Shown in pieces: positions 32,508 to 40,005 of a stretch of 40,022 nt of DNA (position 1 is its first letter; each line of letters begins with the position of its first letter). Source of the stretch: Eubacteriales bacterium (lineage in GTDB: Bacteria; Bacillota; Clostridia; Oscillospirales; Oscillospiraceae); NCBI GenBank assembly GCA_030533415.1, contig JAUNJE010000025.1:1-40022 (forward strand), read 5' to 3'. The position numbers were made by a program, and so were the translations under genes. Below the pieces are notes generated by a model. It was not told the origin of the DNA. It made no database searches and saw only the letters and a program-made list of their open reading frames with translations.

Positions 32508-33425
32508 ATGATGAAATACAATATCGATAAAGAATTGAAAAAGCTCACAAAATATAAAGGCTCCGCAGTAATTCATTTGTACCCCTTATTGAATATTGCC
32601 TATCAAATAAATAACTGCAAGTCAGACGATAGAGTTACAGTAAGCAAATATTCTACCCTCGGATATAATGGTGGGGAACTGTCAACCTTGGTCATCGAGC
32701 CAAAGCAGTGTGCGGATACGCTTCCGTGCATTGTGTTTTATCATGGCGGCGGTTTTCTGTTAAAGGCCTCCACGGCGCACTATCAGATCGCAAAATGGTA
32801 TGCTGAAAAGGCAAACTGTAAAGTGGTATTCACAGATTACAGGCTGCTCCCGAAATACAGATATCCGGTTGCGATAGAAGATTGCTATAACACTTACATT
32901 TGGGCCGTACATAACGCCGAACGGCTGAATATAAACAGCGATAAGATTATCGTAGCCGGGGATAGCGCGGGCGGAAACATCGCCGCTAACGTAGCGGTGA
33001 TGCTATGGGATAGAAAGCAGCTTTCTCCGAAAGGCACTTTATTGATATACCCTGTGATGGACAGAAGCATGAATACAGAATCCATGAGACGGTATACGGA
33101 TGCCCCGATTTGGGACGCGGGCTGCACAGAGTTGTTCTGGAAGATATACTTAAAGGATCAGGACCCAAGGCAAATACAATATGCGTCCCCCATGGAAGCC
33201 GGTTCCCTTGGGCATTTCCCAAAAACCTACGTTGAGGTGGCGGAATTTGATTGCCTTCATGACGAAGGGGTGGCTTTTGCGGAAAAGCTGCAATCGGAAG
33301 GCATTGTTGTCGAGCTGCATGAAGTGAAAGGCGCTTGTCATGGTTTTGAGGCCGCAACGGAAAGCAAAATCGTTGCGGATTCGGTAAATAGAAGAATCCA
33401 GTGGATCCGATCCGTTTTTGATTAA
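32508..33425 (+). CDS. Alpha/beta hydrolase (HSL/Aes-type esterase)
   Basis: A 305-residue serine hydrolase of the hormone-sensitive-lipase class. It has the oxyanion HGGG at 79-82, nucleophile S153 in GDSAGG, the acid in AEFDCLHDEG and the catalytic His in ACHGFE, so the triad is complete. Such enzymes cleave small esters and some inactivate ester-containing drugs. A TTG at 32493 is in frame; adjacent ATGs at 32508 and 32511 fit the preceding GGGATTTGG better, so 32508 is chosen with moderate certainty. The GC content rises towards its 3' end compared with the other cassette genes, so it may have a different origin. Last gene before ruvA. Confidence 0.88.
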   Translation: MMKYNIDKELKKLTKYKGSAVIHLYPLLNIAYQINNCKSDDRVTVSKYSTLGYNGGELSTLVIEPKQCADTLPCIVFYHGGGFLLKASTAHYQIAKWYAEKANCKVVFTDYRLLPKYRYPVAIEDCYNTYIWAVHNAERLNINSDKIIVAGDSAGGNIAANVAVMLWDRKQLSPKGTLLIYPVMDRSMNTESMRRYTDAPIWDAGCTELFWKIYLKDQDPRQIQYASPMEAGSLGHFPKTYVEVAEFDCLHDEGVAFAEKLQSEGIVVELHEVKGACHGFEAATESKIVADSVNRRIQWIRSVFD

Positions 33426-33549
33426 CAAATTTCCGTTTTATGCGGGAATCCCGGCGCAGAACCCTTGCGGCCGCCCCCGGCAGGCCGAATCCGACCTTCC
33501 CGCTCCACACGAAATTCGCATTCTTCATTAAACAACCAGAGGTGTTTCT

Positions 33550-34155
33550 ATGTTATATTACGTTTCCGGCACCGTTACCGTCCTGGAGCCTGGACTGGCG
33601 GTGATTGACTGCGGCGGCGTCGGCTATGGCTGCCGCATCACCGCCTACACCGCCGGGCAGCTGAAGCTGAACCAGTCCGCCCGCCTTTACATCACCGAAT
33701 CCATCCGGGAGGACGCCTTTGACCTGTATGGCTTCATCAGCCGGGAGGAGCAGCACTGCTATGAGCTGCTGACCTCCGTCAACGGCGTCGGCCCCAAGGC
33801 GGCAATGGCCATTCTGTCCTCCGGCGGCCCTCAGAATTTTATGCTGGCCGTTATGACCGGCGATGAAAAAATCCTCACCGCCGCCCAGGGCATCGGCAAG
33901 AAGATCGCCCAGCGCATTATCTTGGAGCTGAAGGACAAGATCGGCGGCGGCAATATGGAGCTGGACTTCTCTTCCAGCAGCGCTGCGGCCGCCCCGGTGC
34001 AGGCCGGAAACAGCGCCGCGCTGGCCCATGCCGCATTGCAGGAGCTGGGCTATTCCCCCGCCGAGATCAACGCCGCACTGAAGGGCGTCGATCCCGCCGC
34101 CTCCACCGAAGAGATGGTCCGCTATGCCCTGCGGGCCATGGTGATGAAAGGATAA
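33550..34155 (+). CDS. ruvA: Holliday junction branch migration protein RuvA
   Basis: Tetrameric DNA-binding subunit that grips the four-way junction and loads RuvB. The 201-residue protein has the N-terminal OB fold (LYYVSGTVTVLEPGLAVIDCGGVGYGC), two helix-hairpin-helix motifs (LLTSVNGVGPKAAMAIL, TAAQGIGKKIAQRIILELKDKI) and the RuvB-binding C-terminal domain after an Ala-rich linker (about 135-155). AGAGGTG precedes the ATG. It is 34 nt from ruvB. The 124-nt gap before it is GC-rich with no obvious promoter, so ruvAB may depend on read-through from ruvC across the cassettes. Confidence 0.97.
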   Translation: MLYYVSGTVTVLEPGLAVIDCGGVGYGCRITAYTAGQLKLNQSARLYITESIREDAFDLYGFISREEQHCYELLTSVNGVGPKAAMAILSSGGPQNFMLAVMTGDEKILTAAQGIGKKIAQRIILELKDKIGGGNMELDFSSSSAAAAPVQAGNSAALAHAALQELGYSPAEINAALKGVDPAASTEEMVRYALRAMVMKG

Positions 34156-34188
34156 GCATACCGAACGCAAAGTAGACGAGGTTTTGAT

Positions 34189-35229
34189 ATGAGTCTTGAA
34201 TTTTCCCAGGAATTGGATACCGCCCCGATCATTTCTCCCACCTTCGCGCCCCAGGACGCGGGGGAGATCGGCCTGCGGCCGAAGCTGCTTTCTGACTACA
34301 CCGGCCAGGAAAAGGCCAAGGGCAACCTGTCCATCTATATTGAGGCCGCACGGCGGCGCCAGGAGCCTCTGGACCACACTCTGCTCTACGGCCCTCCCGG
34401 CCTGGGCAAAACCACGCTGGCCGGAGTCATCGCCAACGAAATGGGGGTGAACATCCGAATCACCTCCGGTCCCGCCATCGAAAAGCCCGGCGACCTGGCG
34501 GCGCTGCTGACCAACCTGAACCCCGGCGATATTCTGTTTATCGACGAAATCCACCGCTTAAACCGGGTGGTGGAGGAGATCCTTTACCCCGCCATGGAGG
34601 ATTTCGCCATTGACATTATCGTGGGCAAAGGTCCCAGCGCCAATTCCATCCGACTGGATCTGCCCAAATTCACCCTTGTGGGCGCCACCACCCGGGCCGG
34701 CCAATTGTCCGCCCCCCTGCGGGACCGCTTCGGCGTAAACCTGCGGCTGGAGCTGTACACCCCCCAGGAGCTGGCAAAGATCGTCACCCGGAGCGCCACC
34801 ATTTTGGGAATGCCCATTGACCCCGCAGGCGCCATGGAGATCGCCTCCCGCAGCCGGGGCACGCCCCGAATCGCCAACCGGTTCCTGCGCCGGGTCCGGG
34901 ACTTCGCCGAGGTCATGGGCGACGGCACCATCACCAAGGAAGCCGCCGACCTGGCCCTGCGCCGCCTGGAGGTGGACCATCTGGGCCTGGACAACATCGA
35001 CCGCCGGATGCTCACCGCCATCATCCAGAATTATTCCGGCGGCCCCGTGGGCCTGGAGACCCTGGCCGCCACCATCGGGGAAGAGGCCGTGACGCTGGAG
35101 GATGTATACGAGCCGTACCTGATGCAGCTGGGCTTCCTGACCCGGACACCCCGGGGCCGGTGCGTCACGTCCCTTGCCTATGACCACCTGCATATCCCCT
35201 ATGAGGGGCAGGCGCAATTTTCCATCTGA
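34189..35229 (+). CDS. ruvB: Holliday junction helicase RuvB
   Basis: The AAA+ motor of RuvAB branch migration. The 346-residue protein has [16 protein letters not shown] near the start, Walker [10 protein letters not shown], Walker B FIDEIHRL, sensor 1 GATTRAG, the RFG arginine-finger region (LRDRFG), sensor 2 ([15 protein letters not shown]) and the C-terminal winged helix ([19 protein letters not shown]). All motifs and the length are standard. GAGG is 7 nt before the ATG. The native high GC returns fully here. Confidence 0.97.
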   Translation: MSLEFSQELDTAPIISPTFAPQDAGEIGLRPKLLSDYTGQEKAKGNLSIYIEAARRRQEPLDHTLLYGPPGLGKTTLAGVIANEMGVNIRITSGPAIEKPGDLAALLTNLNPGDILFIDEIHRLNRVVEEILYPAMEDFAIDIIVGKGPSANSIRLDLPKFTLVGATTRAGQLSAPLRDRFGVNLRLELYTPQELAKIVTRSATILGMPIDPAGAMEIASRSRGTPRIANRFLRRVRDFAEVMGDGTITKEAADLALRRLEVDHLGLDNIDRRMLTAIIQNYSGGPVGLETLAATIGEEAVTLEDVYEPYLMQLGFLTRTPRGRCVTSLAYDHLHIPYEGQAQFSI

Positions 35230-35314
35230 CCCCTGCGCACCTTGCGCATAGCCGTCCTTTCTTCGGGAAATTGCATAAACCGCTAAAAATCAGAAGAAAA
35301 TTTTTCATAAAGGA

Positions 35315-35343
35315 TTGACAAAATCCTTCCATTTGTGTATAAT
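35315..35343 (+). promoter_or_regulatory. Perfect consensus sigma-A promoter
   Basis: TTGACA (35315-35320), 17 nt, TATAAT (35338-35343). Predicts strong constitutive transcription of the zinc-ribbon gene. Confidence 0.9.
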
Positions 35344-35447
35344 CCGATTTGTGGCAGTGTTTGCCGATTATTAACCGACCCTGCGTTATAACATTTATCC
35401 GGTGGGATTTCACGGGGCAACAACTAACCGAAGAGAGGTATTTTTCA
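35344..35447 (+). other. Long 5' leader of the zinc-ribbon gene
   Basis: About 100 nt between the -10 element and start codon with GC-rich blocks (GTTTGCCGATTATTAACCG, CCGGTGGGATTTCACGGGG) and GAGAGG as ribosome site. Length and composition suggest a structured or regulatory leader, but I recognise no riboswitch. Confidence 0.35.
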
Positions 35448-35726
35448 ATGTACGAAGACAAGACTTTAGTGTGCAAAGAGTGCGGCAATGAATTTGTGTT
35501 CACCGCCGGTGAGCAGCAGTTCTACGCAGAGCGCGGCTTCCAGAATGAGCCCCAGCGCTGCAAGGCTTGCCGTGACGCTCGCAAGAACGCCACCCGCGGC
35601 CCCCGTGAGTTCTTTACCGCTACCTGCGCCCGCTGCGGCGGTGAAGCAAAGGTTCCTTTCCAGCCCAAATCCGACCGTCCCGTGTTCTGCAGCGAGTGCT
35701 TCGCCCAGATGCGCGCCAACGGCTAA
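35448..35726 (+). CDS. Zinc-ribbon domain protein
   Basis: A 92-residue protein with four CxxC pairs: C9/C12, C38/C41, C60/C63 and C81/C84, enough for two zinc sites. The first module (LVCKECGNEFVFTAGEQQFY to RCKACRDARK) is the zf-trcl-type ribbon; the second (CARCGGEAKVPFQP to RPVFCSEC) is the CxxC/RPVxC ribbon found in many Firmicutes small proteins. The frame is open upstream to 35349, but GAGAGG 9 nt before ATG 35448 gives the start. Perfect promoter and terminator suggest abundant expression. Function is not known; RNA or ribosome association is a guess. Confidence 0.85.
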   Translation: MYEDKTLVCKECGNEFVFTAGEQQFYAERGFQNEPQRCKACRDARKNATRGPREFFTATCARCGGEAKVPFQPKSDRPVFCSECFAQMRANG

Positions 35727-35746
35727 TTGCTGAAAAAGAAATGACA

Positions 35747-35779
35747 AAACAGAGCCGGAAACCCGGCTCTGTTTGTTTT
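35747..35779 (+). terminator. Intrinsic terminator of the zinc-ribbon gene
   Basis: A 12-bp stem AAACAGAGCCGG / CCGGCTCTGTTT with an AAAC loop, then GTTTTA. Confidence 0.9.
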
Positions 35780-35799
35780 ATGCATCAGTTTACATAACA

Positions 35800-36648
35800 T
35801 TAGAATTTTTTCTGAATCTCCGCGGCGCCCTTTTCCAGCACCGCCGCCGCATCCCGGCCCAGGGCCTCTTCCAGCAGCGCGTATTCCGTCAGGCTCCCAT
35901 GGGGCACCGCCCAGGCTCCCGCGTCGGTGCCGGGGGCCAGCAGTCCGCCCATTCCGGCAAAGGCTAGGACGTTTTCCTGGGCGCTTTCCAAAATTCTGCG
36001 GACGGATGCTTCCTCAAACCGTCCCCTGCCCCGCAGGTTGCCGATGGTGGACAGGGTCGGCACCCAGACCACGCCATAATCCCGCATGGCCTGCAGCGCG
36101 TCCCCATCCAGATACGCCCCATGCTCCACGGAATCCACCCCGGCACAGGCTGCCGCCTCCACTGTTCTGGCACCGTTGGCGTGGGCCATGACAGAAAAGC
36201 CCTCCTCATGGGCGATATGGACCAGCTCCCGGATCTCCCGCGCAGGCAGGCCCGCCTCCGTCAGCGTGCCGAACCGGTCAAAATCCATCAGCCCGGAGAT
36301 CATGATTTTTATAAAATCTCCGCCCTCCGCCCGGGTCTGCGCCACCAGGGCCGCGTATTCCCGGAGCGTTTCATACTGTTTCCCGATGAAGCCGCCATAA
36401 TGCCCCGCCTTGCAAAGCGGAGCCAGCGGCGTGCGGTAGGTGATCCCGTATTCCGGCGCCAGCTCCCTGGCCCGTTTGCCAACGCCCCAGCGGTCTCCGC
36501 CGTCCCGCAGGTAGACAAAGCCCAGCTGCCGGTAGCGCTCCAGCACGCTTCGGATCCAGGCATCTTCCGCCCCTTCCCTGTGGCGGCGGATGGCCGCCTT
36601 CCAGTCCGCCCCATCCAGGACCATGTGGATATGACAGTCACAGCGCAT
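35800..36648 (-). CDS. Amidohydrolase family protein
   Basis: A 282-residue metal-dependent hydrolase of the amidohydrolase superfamily. It starts directly with the HxH metal motif (H6, H8 in CDCHIHM). Further probable ligands are the Lys in DFIKIMISG, His in MAHANGARTVEAA, His in SVEHGAYLD and the catalytic Asp in PGTDAGAW. It is shorter than typical members (about 380-420) because the N-terminal beta-sandwich is absent, as in imidazolonepropionase-like stand-alone barrels. AAAGGG is 9 nt before ATG 36648; the frame continues upstream to 36786 without a start signal. The substrate is unknown, and nothing beside it points to one. Confidence 0.85.
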   Translation of the reverse strand: MRCDCHIHMVLDGADWKAAIRRHREGAEDAWIRSVLERYRQLGFVYLRDGGDRWGVGKRARELAPEYGITYRTPLAPLCKAGHYGGFIGKQYETLREYAALVAQTRAEGGDFIKIMISGLMDFDRFGTLTEAGLPAREIRELVHIAHEEGFSVMAHANGARTVEAAACAGVDSVEHGAYLDGDALQAMRDYGVVWVPTLSTIGNLRGRGRFEEASVRRILESAQENVLAFAGMGGLLAPGTDAGAWAVPHGSLTEYALLEEALGRDAAAVLEKGAAEIQKKF

Positions 36649-36714
36649 ATTTTCACGCCCTTTCTGCCACCAGTATACCAGAATCCGTCCGTGTGCGCAA
36701 TCCCTGCTTCGCGG

Positions 36715-36766
36715 AAAAACTCCCCTGCCGCCGGACGCCCCAACGGGCCGTTCCGGGACAGGGGAG
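36715..36766 (-). terminator. Terminator after the very small gene
   Basis: CTCCCCTG (36720-36727) pairs with CAGGGGAG (36759-36766) around a GC-rich, self-pairing loop, and TTTTT follows on the minus strand. Confidence 0.7.
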
Positions 36767-36782
36767 CCTTCTGCTCCGCGCA

Positions 36783-36881
36783 TCAATTGCGTGTTCTGTT
36801 TTCCATATGCCCGGACTGGACCACCGGAGGCTTGGGATCGGCGGCTTCCCAGGGAATGGGCTTCTTTTCGTCCTCTTTCAC
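36783..36881 (-). CDS. Very small protein, 32 residues
   Basis: A minus-strand frame with a GTG start, encoding MKEDEKKPIPWEAADPKPPV and 12 further residues ending RTRN. GGGGG lies 8 nt before the GTG; an in-frame ATG at 36899 would add six residues. A strong terminator follows within 20 nt, which supports a real transcript. The charged, Pro-rich sequence has protein-like codons but no recognisable family. It could also be a leader peptide or chance frame. Confidence 0.35.
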   Translation of the reverse strand: MKEDEKKPIPWEAADPKPPVVQSGHMENRTRN

Positions 36882-36945
36882 GTTTCTCACCCCCAGCATA
36901 GTATGCCCCGGGGGCGGGAAAAATTACAGAACCGGACGAAGCGCT

Positions 36946-37794
36946 TTATTTCCGCCGGGCAACCACCACAAAGCGGCCGTTGTCCGTATGATAGGCGCAG
37001 GTGACCAGAGTAATGAGCTTGTCGCCATAGGCCGCAGAAACGCCGGTGTCATAGAGGGATTTTTCCCGGAAATTGGCTATGGCATCGTCAAAATCCGCTT
37101 CACCGGCAGCGTTGATGAACTGGTAGAATTTGAAGCAGGTCTCGGTTTTATAGTATACCCGGTCGTAAAAGGCCGCCAGCACCTCATATTCCTGTTCTTC
37201 ATAAAGGGTGTTGAAAAGAATGGCCGGATGCTTCTGCCAGTAGGTTTTCTCCTGATAATTCAGCAGGGACCGGAACATGCTGCCATCCAGCATATTGTGG
37301 GCATAAATCAGAATGTTATCGCTTTCAAGGTCACAGGAAGCATCCACAAAGGGCGTCCCGGCAAAGCTGTATTGCCCGTCAAAATCCGCGTGGAGGTACT
37401 TCTCCGGGTCGTCGGGGCTGTGCATCACCGGGTAATCAATTTTGGTATCCGGGATGGTGAGCCAGCCGAAGAAATCGGGATTCTCTTCAAAAAGCGCCTG
37501 GTATTGGGGCAGCAGCTGGGGCTGGGTGGCTTCGGTGGCTGTCTGCGTTTCCTGGGTGGCCAGGGTGGTTTCGGTGGCAGCCGGGTCTGTGGCGGTTTCG
37601 GTGGGGCTGACGGTGATGGCCGCAGTCTCCGTATGCACCTGCCGGGCCAGCTGCCGGAACTGCCGCTGGGAACGCACCGCATAGAAAAGCATCCCGCCGA
37701 ACAGCAGCGCGGACAGGCACAGCAGCACCGCCAGCAGACGGATAAGGCTCTTCCCCCGGCTGGACTTTTGGTATTTTCCGGATTTTTGTTTCAT
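36946..37794 (-). CDS. srtB: Class B sortase
   Basis: A membrane-anchored cysteine transpeptidase that cuts sorting signals and links surface proteins to peptidoglycan. The 282-residue protein has an N-terminal membrane helix (about 18-40), a Thr-rich spacer (about 55-95) and the sortase B barrel. It includes LTIPDTKIDYPVMHS, catalytic H166 in LIYAHNML, C266 in LVTCAYHT and R274 in GRFVVVARR. GAGG is 7 nt before the ATG. It lies 89 nt downstream of a gene with a VPKTG sorting signal, its probable dedicated substrate; a hairpin in between may reduce its expression relative to the substrate. Confidence 0.92.
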   Translation of the reverse strand: MKQKSGKYQKSSRGKSLIRLLAVLLCLSALLFGGMLFYAVRSQRQFRQLARQVHTETAAITVSPTETATDPAATETTLATQETQTATEATQPQLLPQYQALFEENPDFFGWLTIPDTKIDYPVMHSPDDPEKYLHADFDGQYSFAGTPFVDASCDLESDNILIYAHNMLDGSMFRSLLNYQEKTYWQKHPAILFNTLYEEQEYEVLAAFYDRVYYKTETCFKFYQFINAAGEADFDDAIANFREKSLYDTGVSAAYGDKLITLVTCAYHTDNGRFVVVARRK

Positions 37795-37821
37795 GGCATT
37801 TCCTCAAAGATGATAAAACCA

Positions 37822-37848
37822 GGCGGTGACGGATATTCCGCCACCGCC
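37822..37848 (-). terminator. Hairpin between the surface protein and sortase genes
   Basis: GGCGGTGACGG / CCGCCACCGCC with one mismatch; TGGTTTTATC follows on the minus strand. Probably a partial terminator that lets some read-through into srtB. Confidence 0.6.
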
Positions 37849-37883
37849 CAAAGTTTTTCATCAAGTACTTATGGAAAATTGTA

Positions 37884-39419
37884 TCAGATTGCGTACTTCT
37901 TCACAGCCAGTACCGCGCCGGTACCGAACAGAAGTACCATGGCGCCCATCACCAGGATGGACACATCCCCGGTCTTGGGAACATTATCCAGCCCGCTGTC
38001 ATCACTGCCGGTTCCAGTGTCGTCACTGCCATTCATGTTATATTCGCAGACGTCACAATAGCCGTCCTTGTTGGCATCTGCATGGTTTTCTTTCCAATAG
38101 TCCTTCCCGCATACTGTACAGTGAGCCCAATGGGACTGCGCGTCACGCGTCCAATCATCGACATGGACAATTTCCAGCCCGCAGATATCGCATAAGCAGT
38201 CCTTATCCTCGTCCACATGGTCAGTCGTATAGCCACAGGTCTGGCAGACATGCTTCTGGTAACCTTCTGTGCCATATGTATGATTGCCGCCCTCGCAGGG
38301 ATGGTAGCCGCAGACGGAACAGGTGCCATTCACCATGGTATGATCAGCAAATTCGGAAAGAGTCTCATAGCAACCATCGCAGTAACTGCTGTGCCCATAC
38401 TGATTCCGATTCCACACCGCATGGTGCTCGTGTGTTTCAAGCACATACCGGCAAAAATCACATAAGCCATCACCATCGTCATCGACGTGATCCTCCCACT
38501 CATCGTATTTACCGCAATTGCATTTATCATAATGCTGCTTTTCATTTCTGTCTATAATGTTGGCAAAATGAACTACCCCTCCACAGTTATCACATACACA
38601 GTTCTTATCATCATCCTGGGGAACGTCACAGGTACACCAAGCAGGGGTGTCATCATTGCCTTTGTCATCGTCATCCTCAGAGGAATGGTAGCCGCAGACG
38701 GTGCAGCTTCCATCAACCATGGTATGCACAGCAATGTTGGCAGCCGCACCGCCCACTACCTGCCAGTGACTATATTGGTCATACTCCCATTCTATATTGC
38801 TATCATCTGGTGGATTGTACTGAGTTCCACATATTGGACATTTCCCATTTTCATCTGTAGGGCACATAATGTTCTTTTCCCCACAAATACTGCAAGCCAC
38901 ATTTATGCAGCCATCATGCTGCCCATAACCGCTTCCATCACTACGCATAGCAGCGGTACCACAGATTGTGCATTTATGATAGTGGGCTGCCCCAATGGGA
39001 TCTGTCGACCAAGCTTCTTCCCAGATATGTTCATGCTCACCAGCACCTTGATAGCCACAAACAGTACATATATTGTTTTCATCATAGGTATGGTCTGCGC
39101 TATTGATTATCTCATAGCAGCCAACTGTTGTACAGACCTGATAATGTCCTACTTCGTTATACGAGTAACCCCCGTATTGATGCTCTGTATGTGTCACTTC
39201 GTAACCACAAAATGTGCACCTCCCGTCACTAATAGTGTGCCAGACAACATCATAAACTTCACCACATTCACACATTACTTTGTGATAGGTATCATCCGCA
39301 TACTGATAAACAGAGAAAGAATGCACGTGGTCTTCTTCATCCTCCGCATAAGCCGCCAGCGGCATGATGCTGACGACCATGACCAGCACCAGCAGCAATG
39401 CCAAAAGTTTTCTTCTCAT
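37884..39419 (-). CDS. Cys/His-rich cell-wall-anchored surface protein
   Basis: A 511-residue secreted protein. It has a clear signal peptide (cleavage after AYA, residue 25) and a C-terminal sorting signal: VPKTG at 480-484, hydrophobic helix and KKYAI tail. Between them are at least eight loose repeats of about 40-60 residues built on an H-x(n)-C-x2-C pattern (GRCTFCGYE, NICTVCGYQ, GKCPICGTQ, GSCTVCGYH, GTCSVCGYH, HVCQTCGYT, CLCDICGLE, AHCTVCGKD), with acidic spacers such as DDDGDGLCDFC. The CxxC pairs could bind metal or form disulfides; binding of zinc is my inference. AAGGAGG 6 nt before the ATG and a consensus promoter suggest high expression. The downstream class B sortase is the likely anchoring enzyme. 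Confidence 0.88.
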   Translation of the reverse strand: MRRKLLALLLVLVMVVSIMPLAAYAEDEEDHVHSFSVYQYADDTYHKVMCECGEVYDVVWHTISDGRCTFCGYEVTHTEHQYGGYSYNEVGHYQVCTTVGCYEIINSADHTYDENNICTVCGYQGAGEHEHIWEEAWSTDPIGAAHYHKCTICGTAAMRSDGSGYGQHDGCINVACSICGEKNIMCPTDENGKCPICGTQYNPPDDSNIEWEYDQYSHWQVVGGAAANIAVHTMVDGSCTVCGYHSSEDDDDKGNDDTPAWCTCDVPQDDDKNCVCDNCGGVVHFANIIDRNEKQHYDKCNCGKYDEWEDHVDDDGDGLCDFCRYVLETHEHHAVWNRNQYGHSSYCDGCYETLSEFADHTMVNGTCSVCGYHPCEGGNHTYGTEGYQKHVCQTCGYTTDHVDEDKDCLCDICGLEIVHVDDWTRDAQSHWAHCTVCGKDYWKENHADANKDGYCDVCEYNMNGSDDTGTGSDDSGLDNVPKTGDVSILVMGAMVLLFGTGAVLAVKKYAI

Positions 39420-39473
39420 AGATTGCCTCCTTAAAAATATCTTCTTTGTCCACGTGTCTGGTTTTCTATGACA

Positions 39474-39525
39474 CGTTTTATTGTAAAACTATATTCTCGT
39501 TTTGTCAACGATTATTTCGTTTTAT
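39474..39525. promoter_or_regulatory. Three CGTTTT repeats over the divergent promoter
   Basis: CGTTTTAT (39474), CGTTTTGT (39498) and CGTTTTAT (39518), the same orientation, across the -10 to -35 of the surface protein promoter. Possible operator of the adjacent XRE regulator. Confidence 0.35.
39480..39508 (-). promoter_or_regulatory. Promoter of the surface protein gene
   Basis: Minus strand: TTGACA (39508-39503), 17 nt, TACAAT (39485-39480). Confidence 0.8.
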
Positions 39526-39585
39526 TCATAATAATTCTTATCTTTCCTGTAGAATATATGGACTAAGGGAAAGGAGGTATCCAAC

Positions 39586-39915
39586 ATGTGTTTCAATGAA
39601 ATTCTCAAAGAATTGCTTTCCGAGCGCGGCCTGACGCAAAAGCAGCTTGCCCGGGAGCTGCGCATCCCCGTTTCCACCCTGGGCGGCTATGTGCAGGGCA
39701 CCAGCGAACCGGACTTTGAAATGCTGAAAGCCCTGGCAGGCTATTTTGAGGTCACCACCGATTACCTGCTGGGCATGAATGCCCCCCACACTGCCTCCTT
39801 CCAGGAAGATACCCTGCTGCATATTTTTCGGACTCTGACCTCGGAACAGCAGGAAATCTACATCGAGCAGGGCCGGGCCTTTTCCAAAGTCCGGCAAAAA
39901 ACACAGGCAAAATAA
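39586..39915 (+). CDS. XRE-family transcriptional regulator
   Basis: A 109-residue DNA-binding protein with an N-terminal Cro/C1-type HTH (about 5-62: LLSERGLTQKQLARELRIPV, STLGGYVQGTSEPDFEMLKALAGYF, TDYLLGMN) and a short helical C-terminus that may dimerise. AAAGGAGG is 8 nt before the ATG, and TAGAAT at 39550-39555 may be its -10. It is divergent from the surface protein/sortase pair, so control of that promoter is plausible. The effector is unknown. Confidence 0.9.
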   Translation: MCFNEILKELLSERGLTQKQLARELRIPVSTLGGYVQGTSEPDFEMLKALAGYFEVTTDYLLGMNAPHTASFQEDTLLHIFRTLTSEQQEIYIEQGRAFSKVRQKTQAK

Positions 39916-39917
39916 AT

Positions 39918-39945
39918 GTGGCAGCAACCATTACGTTGCTGCCAC
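39918..39945 (+). terminator. Hairpin after the XRE gene
   Basis: A perfect 11-bp stem GTGGCAGCAAC / GTTGCTGCCAC with a 6-nt loop, just after the stop. There is no T-run, so terminator activity is uncertain. Confidence 0.5.
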
Positions 39946-40005
39946 TCAGAGTGTCGAAAAAGCAAGTTGGAACGTAGAAGTTTACCAATTTGCACTGCAC
40001 CAAAG

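Larger units (their letters stand above)
28959..33430 (+). mobile_element. Cassette-like array inserted between ruvC and ruvA
   Basis: About 4.5 kb, visibly AT-richer than both flanks, with six genes all on the ruv strand and each with its own ribosome site. Sites of form AAATC-NG-GATTT at 28949, 30016, 31079 and 31819 divide it into four units: one gene; two genes; one gene (a 740-bp repeat-to-repeat unit); and two genes. No recombinase, transposase or conjugation gene lies inside. The right end is unclear: GC-rich DNA resumes soon after 33425. From 28959 to 29083 I see no gene. Confidence 0.65.

Noticed and set aside
28918-33430. A classical integron, IS composite or conjugative element
   Set aside because: No integron integrase, transposase, relaxase or terminal inverted repeats were found in the interval. 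The repeated site is tied to the ruvC 3' end instead.
33426-33549. A fifth, eroded repeat copy just before ruvA
   Set aside because: TTCCGTTTTATGCGG and ACCTTCCCGCTCC faintly recall the 105-bp repeat, but the similarity is too weak and the AAATC-NG-GATTT site is absent. The right edge of the array is therefore left undefined.
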